This document shows positions 42,180 to 50,898 of a DNA stretch of 64,000 nt, piece after piece; the first letter of the stretch is position 1, and every line of letters begins with the position of its first letter. This DNA comes from Streptomyces zhihengii (GTDB lineage: Bacteria; Actinomycetota; Actinomycetes; Streptomycetales; Streptomycetaceae), in the NCBI RefSeq assembly GCF_016919245.1, contig NZ_JAFEJA010000001.1:434001-498000 (forward strand). The letters are read 5' to 3'. The translations under genes and the position numbers were made by a program. The notes under the pieces were generated by a model. It made no database searches. It saw only the letters and a list, made by a program, of their open reading frames with translations, and was not told where the DNA came from.

Positions 42180-43364
42180 GTGGCGCGCGGTCGTGGCACG
42201 CTGATGCGGATGGGACTGCTGGCCCTGCTGTGGGGATCGGCGTTCCTGTGGACCGAACTCGCCCTGGAGGGCGGCCTGTCGCCGGGCCTCATCGCCTTCG
42301 CCCGCTGCGCGCTCGGCGCTCTGGTGCTGGTGGCGGTCTGCCTCCTGAGCGGGCGGCGGCTGCCGTCGGACGCGGTCACCTGGCGGCGGCTGCTGGTGGC
42401 GGCGTTCTTCTGCAACGCGCTGCCGTTCGTCCTGTTCGGCATCGGTCAGCAGTCGGTCGACTCGGGGGTGGCCGGAGTGCTCAACGCGACCACACCGCTG
42501 TGGTCGCTGCTGATCGGCCTGGCCACCGGAGCCGAGCGCGGCATCCGCCCGGTGCGGGTGGCCGGTCTGCTGCTGGGCTTCGCCGGTGTGCTGCTGATCT
42601 TCGCGCCCTGGAGCGGCGCCGGGCTCCTCGGACCGGGCGCCCTCGCGATCCTGGGCGCGGCCCTCGCGTACGCCGTGGCCTTCGCGTACATGGCGCGCAA
42701 GCTCTCCGGGCTGGGCGGCGACCCACTGGCGCTGTCGGCCGCGCAGTTGGTGACGGCGACGGGCTACGGCGCGTTCGCGGTCCCGCTCACCGGGCGGGGC
42801 ACGGGTTCCTGGGGCGCGGTGGAGCCGTCGGGGGTGCTCGCCGTCGTCGCGCTGGGGGTCCTGGCCACCGGGTTCACCTTCGCGCTGACCAACCGGCTGA
42901 TCGCCGACGAGGGACCGACGACGACGGCCACGGTCGGCTATCTGCTGCCGGTGGTCTCGGTGGCGCTCGGCGCCGTCGTGCTGGGCGAGGAGGTGGGCCC
43001 GCGGGTGGTGGCGGGGATGGCCGTGGTCCTCGTCGGCGTGGCCATGAGCCGCCGCGGGACACCCCGCGGTACGGGTGCCGCGCGGGGCACGGTAGCGTCG
43101 GGCGGCCTCGACGATCGGAGTCATGACGATGCCACGGATCTTCACCGTCTCGGACAGCGTCGTGATCGACGCGTCCCCCTCGGACGTCTACGCCCAGGTG
43201 AGCGACCCGACGCTGATGGGCCGCTGGAGCCCCGAGAACCGCGGCGCCGTCGTGCGCGACGCCCCGGGCGGGACACGGGTGGGGACGGTCTTCGACGGCC
43301 GCAACACCCGGGGGCCGCTGTCGTGGACGACGCGCTGCACGGTGACGGCGGCCGATCCGGGTGA
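42180..43364 (+). CDS. DMT/EamA-family transporter with over-long 3' end
   Basis: The credible protein is about 300 residues with ten helices in two EamA halves (LLALLWGSAFLWTELAL, ALPFVLFGIGQQSVDSGVAG, LGVLATGFTFALTNRLIADE, YLLPVVSVALGAVVLGEEVG). GTG 42180 is preceded by GGAGGGAG; ATG 42204 is an alternative. The frame does not stop until 43364, overlapping the SRPBCC gene by 242 bases in a different frame; codon third-position bias falls off after about 43105. TAG at 43093-43095 and TGA at 43124-43126 are available in the other frames, so a frameshift or stop loss is suspected. Likely exports amino acids or metabolites; probably LysR-controlled. Confidence 0.82.
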   Translation: MARGRGTLMRMGLLALLWGSAFLWTELALEGGLSPGLIAFARCALGALVLVAVCLLSGRRLPSDAVTWRRLLVAAFFCNALPFVLFGIGQQSVDSGVAGVLNATTPLWSLLIGLATGAERGIRPVRVAGLLLGFAGVLLIFAPWSGAGLLGPGALAILGAALAYAVAFAYMARKLSGLGGDPLALSAAQLVTATGYGAFAVPLTGRGTGSWGAVEPSGVLAVVALGVLATGFTFALTNRLIADEGPTTTATVGYLLPVVSVALGAVVLGEEVGPRVVAGMAVVLVGVAMSRRGTPRGTGAARGTVASGGLDDRSHDDATDLHRLGQRRDRRVPLGRLRPGERPDADGPLEPREPRRRRARRPGRDTGGDGLRRPQHPGAAVVDDALHGDGGRSG

Positions 43365-43638
43365 GCGGTTCGCCTTCCGGGTGCGGGCCATCGGACTGCG
43401 GCGCCCGGTGCTGCGGGGCCCGATCGCCACCTGGGAGTACCGCTTCGAAGCGGCCGAGGGCGGCGGGACGCGGGTCACGGAGACCTGGACGGACGACCGC
43501 CGGGCCTGGCCGGACGCGCTGGCCGGGGTGTTCGACCGCATCGCCACCCGCGGCCACACCTTCGCCGACTTCCAGCGCCGCAACATCCGCACGACGCTGG
43601 CCAACCTGAAGAAGGCGCTGGAGGCCCCGGCGGGGTAG
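43123..43638 (+). CDS. SRPBCC-family (polyketide cyclase/START-like) protein
   Basis: A 171-aa protein starting MTMPRIFTVSDSVVIDASPS, then VYAQVSDPTLMGRWSPENRG, RFAFRVRAIGLRRPVLRGP, TWEYRFEAAEGGGTRVTETW and a long C-terminal helix (FADFQRRNIRTTLANLKKAL). This is the helix-grip fold that binds hydrophobic ligands in a cavity; the family also contains aromatases and cyclases. The ATG at 43123 is inside the over-extended 3' end of the transporter frame, so they are probably co-transcribed. No polyketide genes are near; a lipid-binding or stress role is as likely. Confidence 0.88.
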   Translation: MTMPRIFTVSDSVVIDASPSDVYAQVSDPTLMGRWSPENRGAVVRDAPGGTRVGTVFDGRNTRGPLSWTTRCTVTAADPGERFAFRVRAIGLRRPVLRGPIATWEYRFEAAEGGGTRVTETWTDDRRAWPDALAGVFDRIATRGHTFADFQRRNIRTTLANLKKALEAPAG

Positions 43639-44111
43639 TCCCGCCGGGGCGGGGCGGGGGTTCCCGGGCGGAGCCGGGGCAGGCAGGCGGGCCGGTCCGG
43701 GGGGCCCGGGCCGGGCCGGGAGCCCGAGCCAGAGGGCTGAAAGCCCGAGCCAGGGGCGGGGGTTCCCGGGGCGGGGCCGGGAGCCCGAGCCGGGGGCGGG
43801 CGCGGCGGCGGTCGGCGCCTGGCGGCGGAGCCGCGGGCGTGCTGCCGCGAGGGGGCTCCCGCCTGCGCGTGCCGCGCCCGGCCGGCGCGCGGTGCCGGCG
43901 CCCCGCGTCGCGGTTTCGCCCGGACGGCGCGCGGTGCCGGCGCCCCGCGTCGCGGTTTCGAGCCGCGCCCTCCGGCGGGCGCGGCGGGGCCGGTCCGGGG
44001 AGGACTCGGCACCGTGGCCCGGTAGTGCCGGGCGGGCGGGGCCTGGTGTCGCGTTCCCCCGCGCCGCCGGGACGTGTGCGCGGCGACCGGCGGGCGGGCG
44101 GGTCGGGTCCG
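43639..44111. repeat. Repeat-rich intergenic region
   Basis: 473 bases without a gene. A 35-base direct repeat starts GGCGCGCGGTGCCGGCGCCC at 43884 and again at 43926 (period 42). Before it, GCCCGAGCCAG/GCCCGAGCCGG motifs recur three times around 43720-43795. It lies downstream of both converging genes. Confidence 0.75.
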
Positions 44112-45041
44112 TCAGGCGGTCGGGGCGGTGTCGGCCGAGAGGCCGGAGGCCGTGGCCGCGAGGGCGTCCAGGACAGGGCGGATCAGGGGGTGCTCCTCCG
44201 CGCCGCGGCGGACCGCCGCGAACACCCGGCGGGTGGCCGCGGGGCCCGACACCGAGCGCACCACCGCGCCGTTGAGCTCCATGCCGCGCAGCGCGGAGCG
44301 GGGCACCAGGGCCACCCCCGCACCGGCGCCGGCGAGGGCGACCACGGCACGGAAGTCGTCCGACTGGTGCACCAGCCGCGGCTGGAACCCGGCGAGCTCG
44401 CAGGCGAGCAGCACCATGTCGTGGCAGGGGTTGCCGGGGTAGGGGCCGATCCAGTCGCTGCCGGCGAGCCGGGCGAGCTCCACCCGTTCCGCGGCGGCCA
44501 GCGGGTGGTCGGCCCGCAGCACGGCGTCGAACGGCTCCGCGTACAGCGGCACCCGGGACAGCCGCCGGTCGTCCGCGCCCGGCGCGCCCCGGTACTCCAC
44601 GGCGACGGCCAGATCCGCCTCCCCGTCGAGGACCAGCGGGAGGCTCTCGTCGCCCTCGGCGTCCCGGACCCGCACCCCGATGCCCGGCCGCTCACCGGCC
44701 AGCCGGACGATCGCGGGGGCGACGACCTCGGCGATGCCGGTGGCGAACGCGGCGACGGTCACCTCGCCCGCGGCGCCCTGCGCGTAGGCGGCGAGCTCGG
44801 CCTCGGCCCGTTCGAGCTGGGCGAGGACGGCGTGGGTGTGGCCGAGCAGGATCTCCCCCGCCGCGGTGAGGGCCGCGCCCTTGCCGCCGCGGATCAGCAG
44901 GGTATGGCCCGTCTCCTGTTCCAGCGCGTTGAGCTGCTGGGACACGGCGGACGGGGTGAGGTACAGCGCGGAGGCCGCGGCGGTCACCGTACGGTGGTCC
45001 GCCACGGCCCGCAGGATGCGCAGCCGGCGGGGGTCGATCAC
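44112..45041 (-). CDS. LysR-family transcriptional regulator
   Basis: A 309-aa protein with an N-terminal helix-turn-helix (ILRAVADHRTVTAAASALYL, TPSAVSQQLNALEQETGHTL) and an effector domain (VTVAAFATGIAEVVAPAIVR, DLAVAVEYRGAPG, VALVPRSALRGMELNGAVV). It is about 30 percent similar by eye to the regulator at 41145-42050 and uses the same C-terminal pattern. Both sides are repeat-rich noncoding DNA. It points the same way as kbl/tdh and lies downstream of them, so it is not obviously their regulator. Confidence 0.93.
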   Translation of the reverse strand: MIDPRRLRILRAVADHRTVTAAASALYLTPSAVSQQLNALEQETGHTLLIRGGKGAALTAAGEILLGHTHAVLAQLERAEAELAAYAQGAAGEVTVAAFATGIAEVVAPAIVRLAGERPGIGVRVRDAEGDESLPLVLDGEADLAVAVEYRGAPGADDRRLSRVPLYAEPFDAVLRADHPLAAAERVELARLAGSDWIGPYPGNPCHDMVLLACELAGFQPRLVHQSDDFRAVVALAGAGAGVALVPRSALRGMELNGAVVRSVSGPAATRRVFAAVRRGAEEHPLIRPVLDALAATASGLSADTAPTA

Positions 45042-45117
45042 GCGGTCATTGTGTCACCGGCCGCGACACCCGCCGTCCGCGCCCGGGACCGGTGCCGCGC
45101 GGGCCGGTCTCCGCCCC

Positions 45118-45216
45118 GGGGGCGGCGCGATTCCCGGCCGGCGTCCACCCCGGGGCGGCGCGATTCCCGGCCGGCGTCCACCCCGGGGCGGCACGGTTTC
45201 CGGCCGGCGTCCGCAC
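45118..45216. repeat. 33-bp tandem repeat, three units
   Basis: Three units with 33-base period, each containing GGCGGCGCGATTCCCGGCCG or a close variant (third copy GGCGGCACGGTTTCCGGCCG). It fills most of the gap between the LysR start at 45041 and the kbl stop at 45233. Confidence 0.82.
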
Positions 45217-45232
45217 CGGGGGCGGCGGGCCC

Positions 45233-46438
45233 TCAGGCCGCCGTCTCCGCCTCCAGGGCGGCGCGGGCGTCGGTGAACGCGGCGACCACGCGCTCGACGT
45301 CCCCGGTGGAGTGCGCGGCGGAGAGCTGGACGCGGATGCGCGCCTGGCCCATGGGGACGACGGGGTAGGAGAAGCCGATCACGTACACCCCGCGCTCCAG
45401 CAGCAGCTCGGCCATCCGGCCCGCCTTCGCCGCGTCGCCGATCATGACGGGGGCGATGGCGTGGTCGCCGGGGAGGATCTCGAAGCCGGCGTCGGTCATC
45501 GCCGAACGGAACAGCGCCGTGTTGGCGGCGAGCTTCTCGCGCAGGTCGCCCGCAGACTCCAGAAGGTCCAGCACCTTCAGGGAGGCGGCGGCGATCACGG
45601 GCGCGAGGGAGTTCGAGAAGAGGTAGGGGCGCGAGCGCTGGCGCAGCAGCTCGACGATCTCGGCGCGGGCGGCGACGTAGCCGCCGGAGGCGCCGCCGAG
45701 CGCCTTGCCCAGGGTGCCGGTGATGATGTCCACGCGGTCCATCACACCGTGCAGTTCGGGGGTGCCGCGCCCGCCGGGGCCGACGAAGCCGACGGCGTGC
45801 GAGTCGTCGACCATGACCATCGCGTCGTAGCGGTCGGCGAGGTCGCAGATCTCGGCGAGGGGGGCGACGTAGCCGTCCATGGAGAAGACGCCGTCGGTGA
45901 CGATCAGCCGGCGGCGGGCGGCCTGGGTCTCCTTGAGCTGCTGCTCCAGGTCGGCCAGGTCGCGGTTGGCGTACCGGTGGCGGCGGGCCTTGGACAGCCG
46001 GATGCCGTCGATGATGGAGGCGTGGTTCAGCGCGTCGGAGATGACCGCGTCCTCGGGGCCGAGGAGGGTCTCGAAGACACCGCCGTTGGCGTCGAAGCAG
46101 GAGGAGTAGAGGATCGTGTCCTCCTGGCCCAGGAAGGACGACAGGCGCTGCTCCAGCTCCTTGTGGATCTCCTGGGTGCCGCAGATGAAGCGGACGGACG
46201 CCATGCCGTAGCCCCAGCGGTCGAGGGCGTCCTTGGCGGCGGCGACGACCTCGGGGTGGTCGGCGAGGCCGAGGTAGTTGTTGGCGCAGAAGTTGAGCAC
46301 CTCACCGGCGGCGCCGCCGGCGGTGACGGCGACGGAGGCGCTCTGCGGGGTGCCGATCACGCGCTCGGGCTTGTAGAGGCCGGCTTCGCGGATCTCGTCG
46401 AGGGTGGTGCGCAGGTCGTCGCGGACGGACGCGTACAT
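45233..46438 (-). CDS. kbl: Glycine C-acetyltransferase (2-amino-3-ketobutyrate CoA ligase)
   Basis: A 401-aa PLP enzyme that cleaves 2-amino-3-oxobutanoate with CoA to glycine and acetyl-CoA, the second step of threonine degradation. Motifs: [73 protein letters not shown] (Asp and His at the cofactor) and the PLP lysine in [14 protein letters not shown]. The length equals the family standard. It lies 64 bases downstream of tdh on the same strand, whose product makes its substrate, so they form one operon. Confidence 0.97.
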   Translation of the reverse strand: MYASVRDDLRTTLDEIREAGLYKPERVIGTPQSASVAVTAGGAAGEVLNFCANNYLGLADHPEVVAAAKDALDRWGYGMASVRFICGTQEIHKELEQRLSSFLGQEDTILYSSCFDANGGVFETLLGPEDAVISDALNHASIIDGIRLSKARRHRYANRDLADLEQQLKETQAARRRLIVTDGVFSMDGYVAPLAEICDLADRYDAMVMVDDSHAVGFVGPGGRGTPELHGVMDRVDIITGTLGKALGGASGGYVAARAEIVELLRQRSRPYLFSNSLAPVIAAASLKVLDLLESAGDLREKLAANTALFRSAMTDAGFEILPGDHAIAPVMIGDAAKAGRMAELLLERGVYVIGFSYPVVPMGQARIRVQLSAAHSTGDVERVVAAFTDARAALEAETAA

Positions 46439-46502
46439 GAGGGGTCTCCTTGAGGCTGTCGCCGGGCGGGCGAGGGGCGGGACGCGGGCGGTCCGGACGG
46501 GC

Positions 46503-47531
46503 TCAGACGGTCCAGTCGAGGATGATCTTGCCGCTGCGGCCGTGCGCGGCCTCGTCGAAAGCGGCGTCGAAGTCGCGGTAGCCGTAGCTGCCGGTGATCA
46601 CCGGGCTGAGGTCGAGGCCGCCCTCCAGGAGCACGGTCATGGCGTACCAGGTCTCGAACATCTCGCGGCCGTAGATGCCCTTGATGGTGATCATCGAGGT
46701 GACGATCTTCGACCAGTCGACGGCGAACTCGTCGGCGGGCAGGCCGAGCATGGCGATGCGCCCGCCGTGGGTCATGTTGTCGACCATGTCGCGCATGGCC
46801 TCGGGGCGGCCGGACATCTCCAGGCCGATGTCGAAGCCCTCCTTGAGGCCGAGCTGCCGCTGGGCGTCCGCGATGCCGGTCTCGGCGACGTTGACGGCGA
46901 GGGTGGCACCGGCCTTGCGGGCGATTTCGAGCCGGGGCTCGCTGACGTCGGTGATGACCACGTTGCGCGCGCCGGCGTGCCGGGCGACGGCGGCCGCCAT
47001 GATCCCGATGGGGCCCGCGCCGGTGATCAGCACGTCCTCGCCGACCAGCGGGAAGGACAGCGCGGTGTGCACGGCGTTGCCGAACGGGTCGAAGATCGCG
47101 GCGATGTCGAGGTCGACCGGGGTGCGGTGCACCCAGACGTTGGAGGCGGGCAGCGCCACGTACTCGGCGAACGCGCCGTCGCGGCCGACGCCGAGGCCCA
47201 CCGTGCTGCGGCACAGGTGCCTGCGGCCGGCGAGGCAGTTGCGGCACCTGCCGCACACCAGGTGGCCCTCGCCGCTGACGATGTCGCCCACCGCGATGTC
47301 CGCGACGTCGGAGCCCACGGACGCGACCTCGCCGACGAACTCGTGGCCCAGCACGCGCGGGGTGGTGACGGCCCCCTGTGCCCAGTGGTCCCAGGACCTG
47401 ATGTGCAGGTCCGTGCCGCAGATGCCGGTGCGCAGCACCTTGATCAGCACGTCGCCGGGGCCGGTCTCGGGCTCCGGCACATCCATGAGCCACAGGCCGG
47501 GCTCGGCGTGCTGCTTGACAAGTGCCTTCAT
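46503..47531 (-). CDS. tdh: L-threonine 3-dehydrogenase
   Basis: A 342-aa zinc alcohol dehydrogenase-family enzyme oxidising threonine to 2-amino-3-oxobutanoate with NAD. Catalytic zinc ligands occur in [19 protein letters not shown] and neighbouring Glu; the structural zinc lobe has [15 protein letters not shown]. The cofactor loop is [20 protein letters not shown], with [12 protein letters not shown] for [23 protein letters not shown] is typical of threonine dehydrogenase. ATG 47531 is preceded by GGAG; a start 18 bases earlier is possible. First gene of the kbl operon. Confidence 0.97.
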   Translation of the reverse strand: MKALVKQHAEPGLWLMDVPEPETGPGDVLIKVLRTGICGTDLHIRSWDHWAQGAVTTPRVLGHEFVGEVASVGSDVADIAVGDIVSGEGHLVCGRCRNCLAGRRHLCRSTVGLGVGRDGAFAEYVALPASNVWVHRTPVDLDIAAIFDPFGNAVHTALSFPLVGEDVLITGAGPIGIMAAAVARHAGARNVVITDVSEPRLEIARKAGATLAVNVAETGIADAQRQLGLKEGFDIGLEMSGRPEAMRDMVDNMTHGGRIAMLGLPADEFAVDWSKIVTSMITIKGIYGREMFETWYAMTVLLEGGLDLSPVITGSYGYRDFDAAFDEAAHGRSGKIILDWTV

Positions 47532-47806
47532 CGATACGGCTCCAGGCATGCGACGGGACTGACCGGATACCGAAAATACGGCTCCGCTCAGTGGACGGGC
47601 TCCAATCTGCCCAGCTCGGAGCGTCGCGTCCATCGAGGTTTTCTTAAGCGGGCCCACAGCGGAGCTTCACGGGGTGCGCGCGCCCCGGTGCCCGGCACCG
47701 GCCGGCGCGCCTGCCCGCCGGTGCCGGCGGACGGCGCCCCGGCCCTGCCGTCGCCGGTGAAGAACCTCGTCGTCGCAGGTCAGCCGTCCCGGGTCAAGTC
47801 GGCGCA

Positions 47807-47911
47807 GGTCGGGCCGTCGCAGGTCAGGCCGTCGCAGGTCGGGCCGTCGCAGGTCAGGCCGTCGCAGGTCGGGCCGTCGCAGGTCAGGCCGTCGCAGGTC
47901 GGGCCGTCGCA
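47807..47911. repeat. 15/30-bp minisatellite
   Basis: Seven perfect 15-base units, GGTCGGGCCGTCGCA alternating with GGTCAGGCCGTCGCA, i.e. 3.5 copies of a 30-base dimer. No spacers, so not CRISPR. The right edge touches the stop codon of the roadblock gene (47914-47916), and the last unit runs into it. The rest of the gap to tdh (47532-47806) holds nothing I can name beyond a possible tdh promoter. Confidence 0.92.
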
Positions 47912-47913
47912 GG

Positions 47914-48318
47914 TCAGAGAGTGCTGTCGCCGGGCTGGCGGGCCGCGACTCCCAGGTGCTCGCCGACCCGGTTGACCATCAGCGTCATCTCGTAGGCCAC
48001 CTGGCCGACGTCCGCCTCGGCGGAGCTCAGCACGCACAGGCAGCTTCCGTCGCCCGCCGCGGTGACGAAGAGCATGGCGTCGTCGAACTCGACCATGGTC
48101 TGCCGGGCCCGGCCCGCGCGGAAGTGGCGGCCCGATCCGCGGGCGAGGGAGTGCAGTCCGGAGGAGACGGCCGCGAGGTGCTCGGCGTCCTCCCGCGCGA
48201 GCCCGGTGCTCGCCCCCGTCACCAGCCCGTCGTTGGAGAGCACCAGCGCGTGCGTGATGTGGTCGACCCGCTTCGTCAGGTCGTCCAGCAGCCAGTCGAG
48301 TCCCTTGTCCAACGCCAT
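47914..48318 (-). CDS. Roadblock/LC7-domain protein (second cvnB-like gene)
   Basis: A 134-aa protein from ATG 48318 (GGGGGAGGGAC upstream). It is a single Roadblock domain: LDWLLDDLTKRVDHITHALV, LSNDGLVTGASTGLAREDAE, HLAAVSSGLHSLARGSGRHF, TMVEFDDAMLFVTAAGDGSC and a C-terminal NRVGEHLGVAA. It is clearly paralogous to the conservon roadblock protein at 50476-50898. These proteins bind small GTPases such as the CvnD-like protein encoded 273 bases upstream. Being outside the usual A-B-C-D order, it is either a relic of a second conservon or an alternative GTPase partner. Confidence 0.92.
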   Translation of the reverse strand: MALDKGLDWLLDDLTKRVDHITHALVLSNDGLVTGASTGLAREDAEHLAAVSSGLHSLARGSGRHFRAGRARQTMVEFDDAMLFVTAAGDGSCLCVLSSAEADVGQVAYEMTLMVNRVGEHLGVAARQPGDSTL

Positions 48319-48591
48319 CGCCGTCCCTCCCCCTCGTACGTTCCCCGTGGCCGTACGTCTGCCGGTAAGCCTTTCGTACGCGGCGTCCCTCGGCAAGGTC
48401 CTCTCGCCGCGAAGCGGCACCGCCCGGCCATGATCCGCGCAGGTCCGCCGGTTTCCGTCCGGTGCATTCGGCGCCGGAGCGCGCGCCGTCCGCGCGCCGG
48501 CGCACGCCCTTGCGGGGCTCCCCCGCGCAGAACCCGACACGTTCGCCCGCCGTGTGGGCCGGGAACCGACGCGTTCGCGCGACGGCGCACA

Positions 48592-49254
48592 TCAGGTGCC
48601 GACGGAGTCGAGCAGCCGGGCGGTGTGCACGCGGCCGGCGTACTCGACGAGGCGCACGAGCACCTCCTTGCCCGAGTCCTTGTCGCGAGCGTCGCACAGG
48701 ACGACCGGGGTGCCGCGGTCGAGGTCGAGGGCGCGGGCCACCTCGTGGGCGCCGAACGCCCGTGCTCCGGGGAAGCAGTTGACGGCGACGACGAACGGGA
48801 TCCGGCGGTGCTCGAAGTAGTCGACGGCGGGGAAGCAGTCGCCGAGGCGGCGGGTGTCGGCGAGCACCACGGCGCCGAGGGCGCCCTGCGCGAGCTCGTC
48901 CCACAGGAACCAGAAGCGGTCCTGCCCGGGCGTCCCGAAGAGGTAGAGGGACAGTCCCGCACGGATGGTGATGCGGCCGAAGTCCATGGCGACCGTGGTG
49001 GTGGTCTTGCGGGCGACGCCCTCGGTGTCGTCCACCCCGCTGCCCGCCTCGCTGAGCGGCTCCTCCGTCCGCAGGGGGCGGATCTCGCTGACGGCTCCGA
49101 CGAGGGTGGTCTTGCCGACGCCGAAGCCGCCGGCGACGAGGATCTTCAGCGCGAGGGCGCCGGAGTCCTCGCCGCTGTCCTCGCCGCCGCCCGGGGTGGG
49201 GTGGTCGGATGCGGGGCGGTCGGTGGGGGTGGTCCAGGTGCTGTCGGGGGCCAT
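48592..49254 (-). CDS. cvnD: Conservon GTPase (CvnD-type)
   Basis: A 220-aa small GTPase. P-loop VAGGFGVGKTTLVGAVSEI (about 41-50), switch region with TEGVARKTTTTVAMDFG, the G3 element LFGTPGQDRFWFLWDELAQG, and VVAVNCFPGARAF in place of NKxD. CvnD proteins act with a CvnA sensor, a CvnB roadblock and a CvnC protein at the membrane. Here it is separated from cvnC by an oppositely oriented acetyltransferase gene, about 820 bases away, so it needs its own promoter. Starts at ATG 49254; Gly/Asp/Ser-rich extension of 30 residues before the P-loop. Confidence 0.92.
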   Translation of the reverse strand: MAPDSTWTTPTDRPASDHPTPGGGEDSGEDSGALALKILVAGGFGVGKTTLVGAVSEIRPLRTEEPLSEAGSGVDDTEGVARKTTTTVAMDFGRITIRAGLSLYLFGTPGQDRFWFLWDELAQGALGAVVLADTRRLGDCFPAVDYFEHRRIPFVVAVNCFPGARAFGAHEVARALDLDRGTPVVLCDARDKDSGKEVLVRLVEYAGRVHTARLLDSVGT

Positions 49255-49455
49255 GCGTCGTCATCTCCCAGGTGTCGTCGGGCAAGGGTGGCGGGCGTGC
49301 CGGTACCGGGGGCGGTGCCAGGGGCGGAGCCGGTGCCAGGGGCGGAGCCGGTGCCGGGGGCAGGGGCGGTGCCGGGGGCGGACGCGGGCTCAGGGAGGTG
49401 CGGGACGCGGGAAATCCGCTCGCGGGCGGTCGCCCGCGGCGGCGAGAATCCGCGC

Positions 49456-50043
49456 ATGCACGTGTTCCTGGAGACCGACCGCCTCGCACTGCGGCCCTTC
49501 ACCCCGCGGGACGTGGAGCGCGTCCTGTCCCTCGACGCGGACCCGGAGGTCATGCGCCATCTGAACGGCGGGCGCCCCGCGACCCGGGAGGAGGTCGAGC
49601 GGGAGACGATGCCGGCGCTGCTGCGCCGCTTCCCCTGCCTCGACACGGAGCGCGGCGAGGGGCGTGGCCACTGGGCGGCCGAGGACCGCGCGTCGGGCGG
49701 CTTCCTGGGCTGGTTCGAATTCCGGCCGACGTCGCCGGAGAGCAGCGCGGAGGTCGAGCTCGGCTACCGGCTGCACCGGCGTGCCTGGGGGCGCGGCCTC
49801 GCCACCGAGGGCTCCCGCGCCCTGATCCGGCTCGGCTTCACCGAGCTCGGCGTGCGCCGGGTGACGGCCACCACCATGACGGTGAACTCCCGTTCGCGGC
49901 GGGTGATGGAGAAGTCCGGGCTCGTCTTCGTCCGTACCTTCTTCGAGGAGTGGCCCGAGACGATCGAGGGCTCCGAACACGGTGACGTCGAGTACGCGCT
50001 GACGGAGGAGGCGTGGCGGCAGGCCCCCGCCGGGCGGGGCTGA
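49456..50043 (+). CDS. GNAT-family N-acetyltransferase (RimJ/RimL type)
   Basis: A 195-aa protein: FLETDRLALRPFTPRDVERV at the N-terminus, HWAAEDRASGGFLGWFEFRP, ELGYRLHRRAWGRGLATEGS (acetyl-CoA loop R/Q-x-x-G-x-G/A in RRAWGRGLAT), LGVRRVTATTMTVNSRSRRV, and MEKSGLVFVRTFFEEWPET. Such enzymes acetylate ribosomal-protein termini, antibiotics or polyamines; the substrate is unknown. It is the only plus-strand gene within the conservon, lying between cvnC and cvnD, and its 3' end is 35 bases from that of cvnC. The upstream stretch 49260-49400 is a GGGGCGGAGCCGGTGCC-type low-complexity repeat. Confidence 0.93.
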   Translation: MHVFLETDRLALRPFTPRDVERVLSLDADPEVMRHLNGGRPATREEVERETMPALLRRFPCLDTERGEGRGHWAAEDRASGGFLGWFEFRPTSPESSAEVELGYRLHRRAWGRGLATEGSRALIRLGFTELGVRRVTATTMTVNSRSRRVMEKSGLVFVRTFFEEWPETIEGSEHGDVEYALTEEAWRQAPAGRG

Positions 50044-50077
50044 GCCGTGGCGCGGCCGGACCGTGCGCGGGCGGCGC

Positions 50078-50479
50078 TCACAGGGCGCGCAGGCCCTCGA
50101 TGACCTCACGCAGGATCCTTTCGTCGGGCAGCCGTGCGGGAGGCACCGGGCTGCTGACCTTCACATGGCCCGCTTCGAGCAGATCGCCGAGGAGGACGCG
50201 CACGACGCCGACCGGCAGATCGGCGTCGGCGGCGAGTTCGGCGACGGACTGGGTCTCGCAGCGGCACAGGGCGAGCAGCGTGCGGTGCTCCGGGCCGAGG
50301 AGCGATTCCTCGGCGTCAGGGGGCGTCCGCTCGTCCACCACCACCAGCGCGATCAGGTCGAACCGCACATTGCTCGGGCCCGGTCTGGTGCGCCCGCCGG
50401 TCATCGCGTACGGACGGACCAGCGGCCCCGCATCGGCGTCGTACCACTGACTGCCGGGCGCCGCGGCGGCGCCGGTCAC
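50078..50479 (-). CDS. cvnC: Conservon DUF742 protein (CvnC-type)
   Basis: A 133-aa protein with the DUF742 pattern: LVRPYAMTGGRTRPG at the N-terminus, FDLIALVVVDERTP, LLGPEHRTLLALCRCETQSV, AELAADADLPVGVVRVLLGD (a winged-helix-like segment) and a final PDERILREVIEGLRAL. It links sensor and GTPase in conservons. GTG 50479 overlaps the stop of the roadblock gene (GTGA), so it is translationally coupled. Confidence 0.94.
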   Translation of the reverse strand: MTGAAAAPGSQWYDADAGPLVRPYAMTGGRTRPGPSNVRFDLIALVVVDERTPPDAEESLLGPEHRTLLALCRCETQSVAELAADADLPVGVVRVLLGDLLEAGHVKVSSPVPPARLPDERILREVIEGLRAL

Positions 50480-50898
50480 GGCGTGCTCACGCGGGCCGGG
50501 GTGCGCAGGTGCTCGCCGACGCGGTTGACCAGCCGGGCCATCTCGTAGGCGATCAGGCCGATGTCGGCGCGGGCGGCGGTGAGCAGCGCCAGGCAGGACC
50601 CCTCGCCCGCCGCGGCGACGAAGAGGAAGCCGTCGTCCATCTCCACCATCGTCCGGCGCACACCGCCCGCCCGGAAGTGACGTCCGGCTCCCTTGGCCAG
50701 GCTGTGGAAACCGGAGGCGACGGCCGCCAGGTGCTCGGCGTCCTCGCGGCTCAGGCCGGCGGAGGCGCCCACGGGGAGCCCGTCACCGGAGAGGACGACG
50801 GCGTGGCGGACCTCGCCCACCCGGACGACGAGGTCGTCCAGCAGCCAGTCGAGGTCACCGAAGCGGTGGTGGCCCGTCGCCGGCTCGTGCTCGGTCAT
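50476..50898 (-). CDS. cvnB: Conservon roadblock/LC7 protein (CvnB-type)
   Basis: A 140-aa Roadblock-domain protein: LDWLLDDLVVRVGEVRHAVV, LSGDGLPVGASAGLSREDAE, HLAAVASGFHSLAKGAGRHF, TMVEMDDGFLFVAAAGEGSC and NRVGEHLRTPA. It is thought to control the nucleotide state of the conservon GTPase. ATG 50898 overlaps the stop of the frameshifted sensor frame (ATGA) while the expected native stop of cvnA lies 13 bases earlier at 50912. Confidence 0.94.
   Translation of the reverse strand: MTEHEPATGHHRFGDLDWLLDDLVVRVGEVRHAVVLSGDGLPVGASAGLSREDAEHLAAVASGFHSLAKGAGRHFRAGGVRRTMVEMDDGFLFVAAAGEGSCLALLTAARADIGLIAYEMARLVNRVGEHLRTPARVSTP

Noticed and set aside
44112..47531. LysR gene at 44112-45041 as direct regulator of kbl/tdh
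   Set aside because: It lies downstream of the operon on the same strand and not divergent from it; nothing in the sequence links them.
47807..47911. Possible CRISPR array
   Set aside because: The 15-base units are contiguous without spacers and no cas genes are present.
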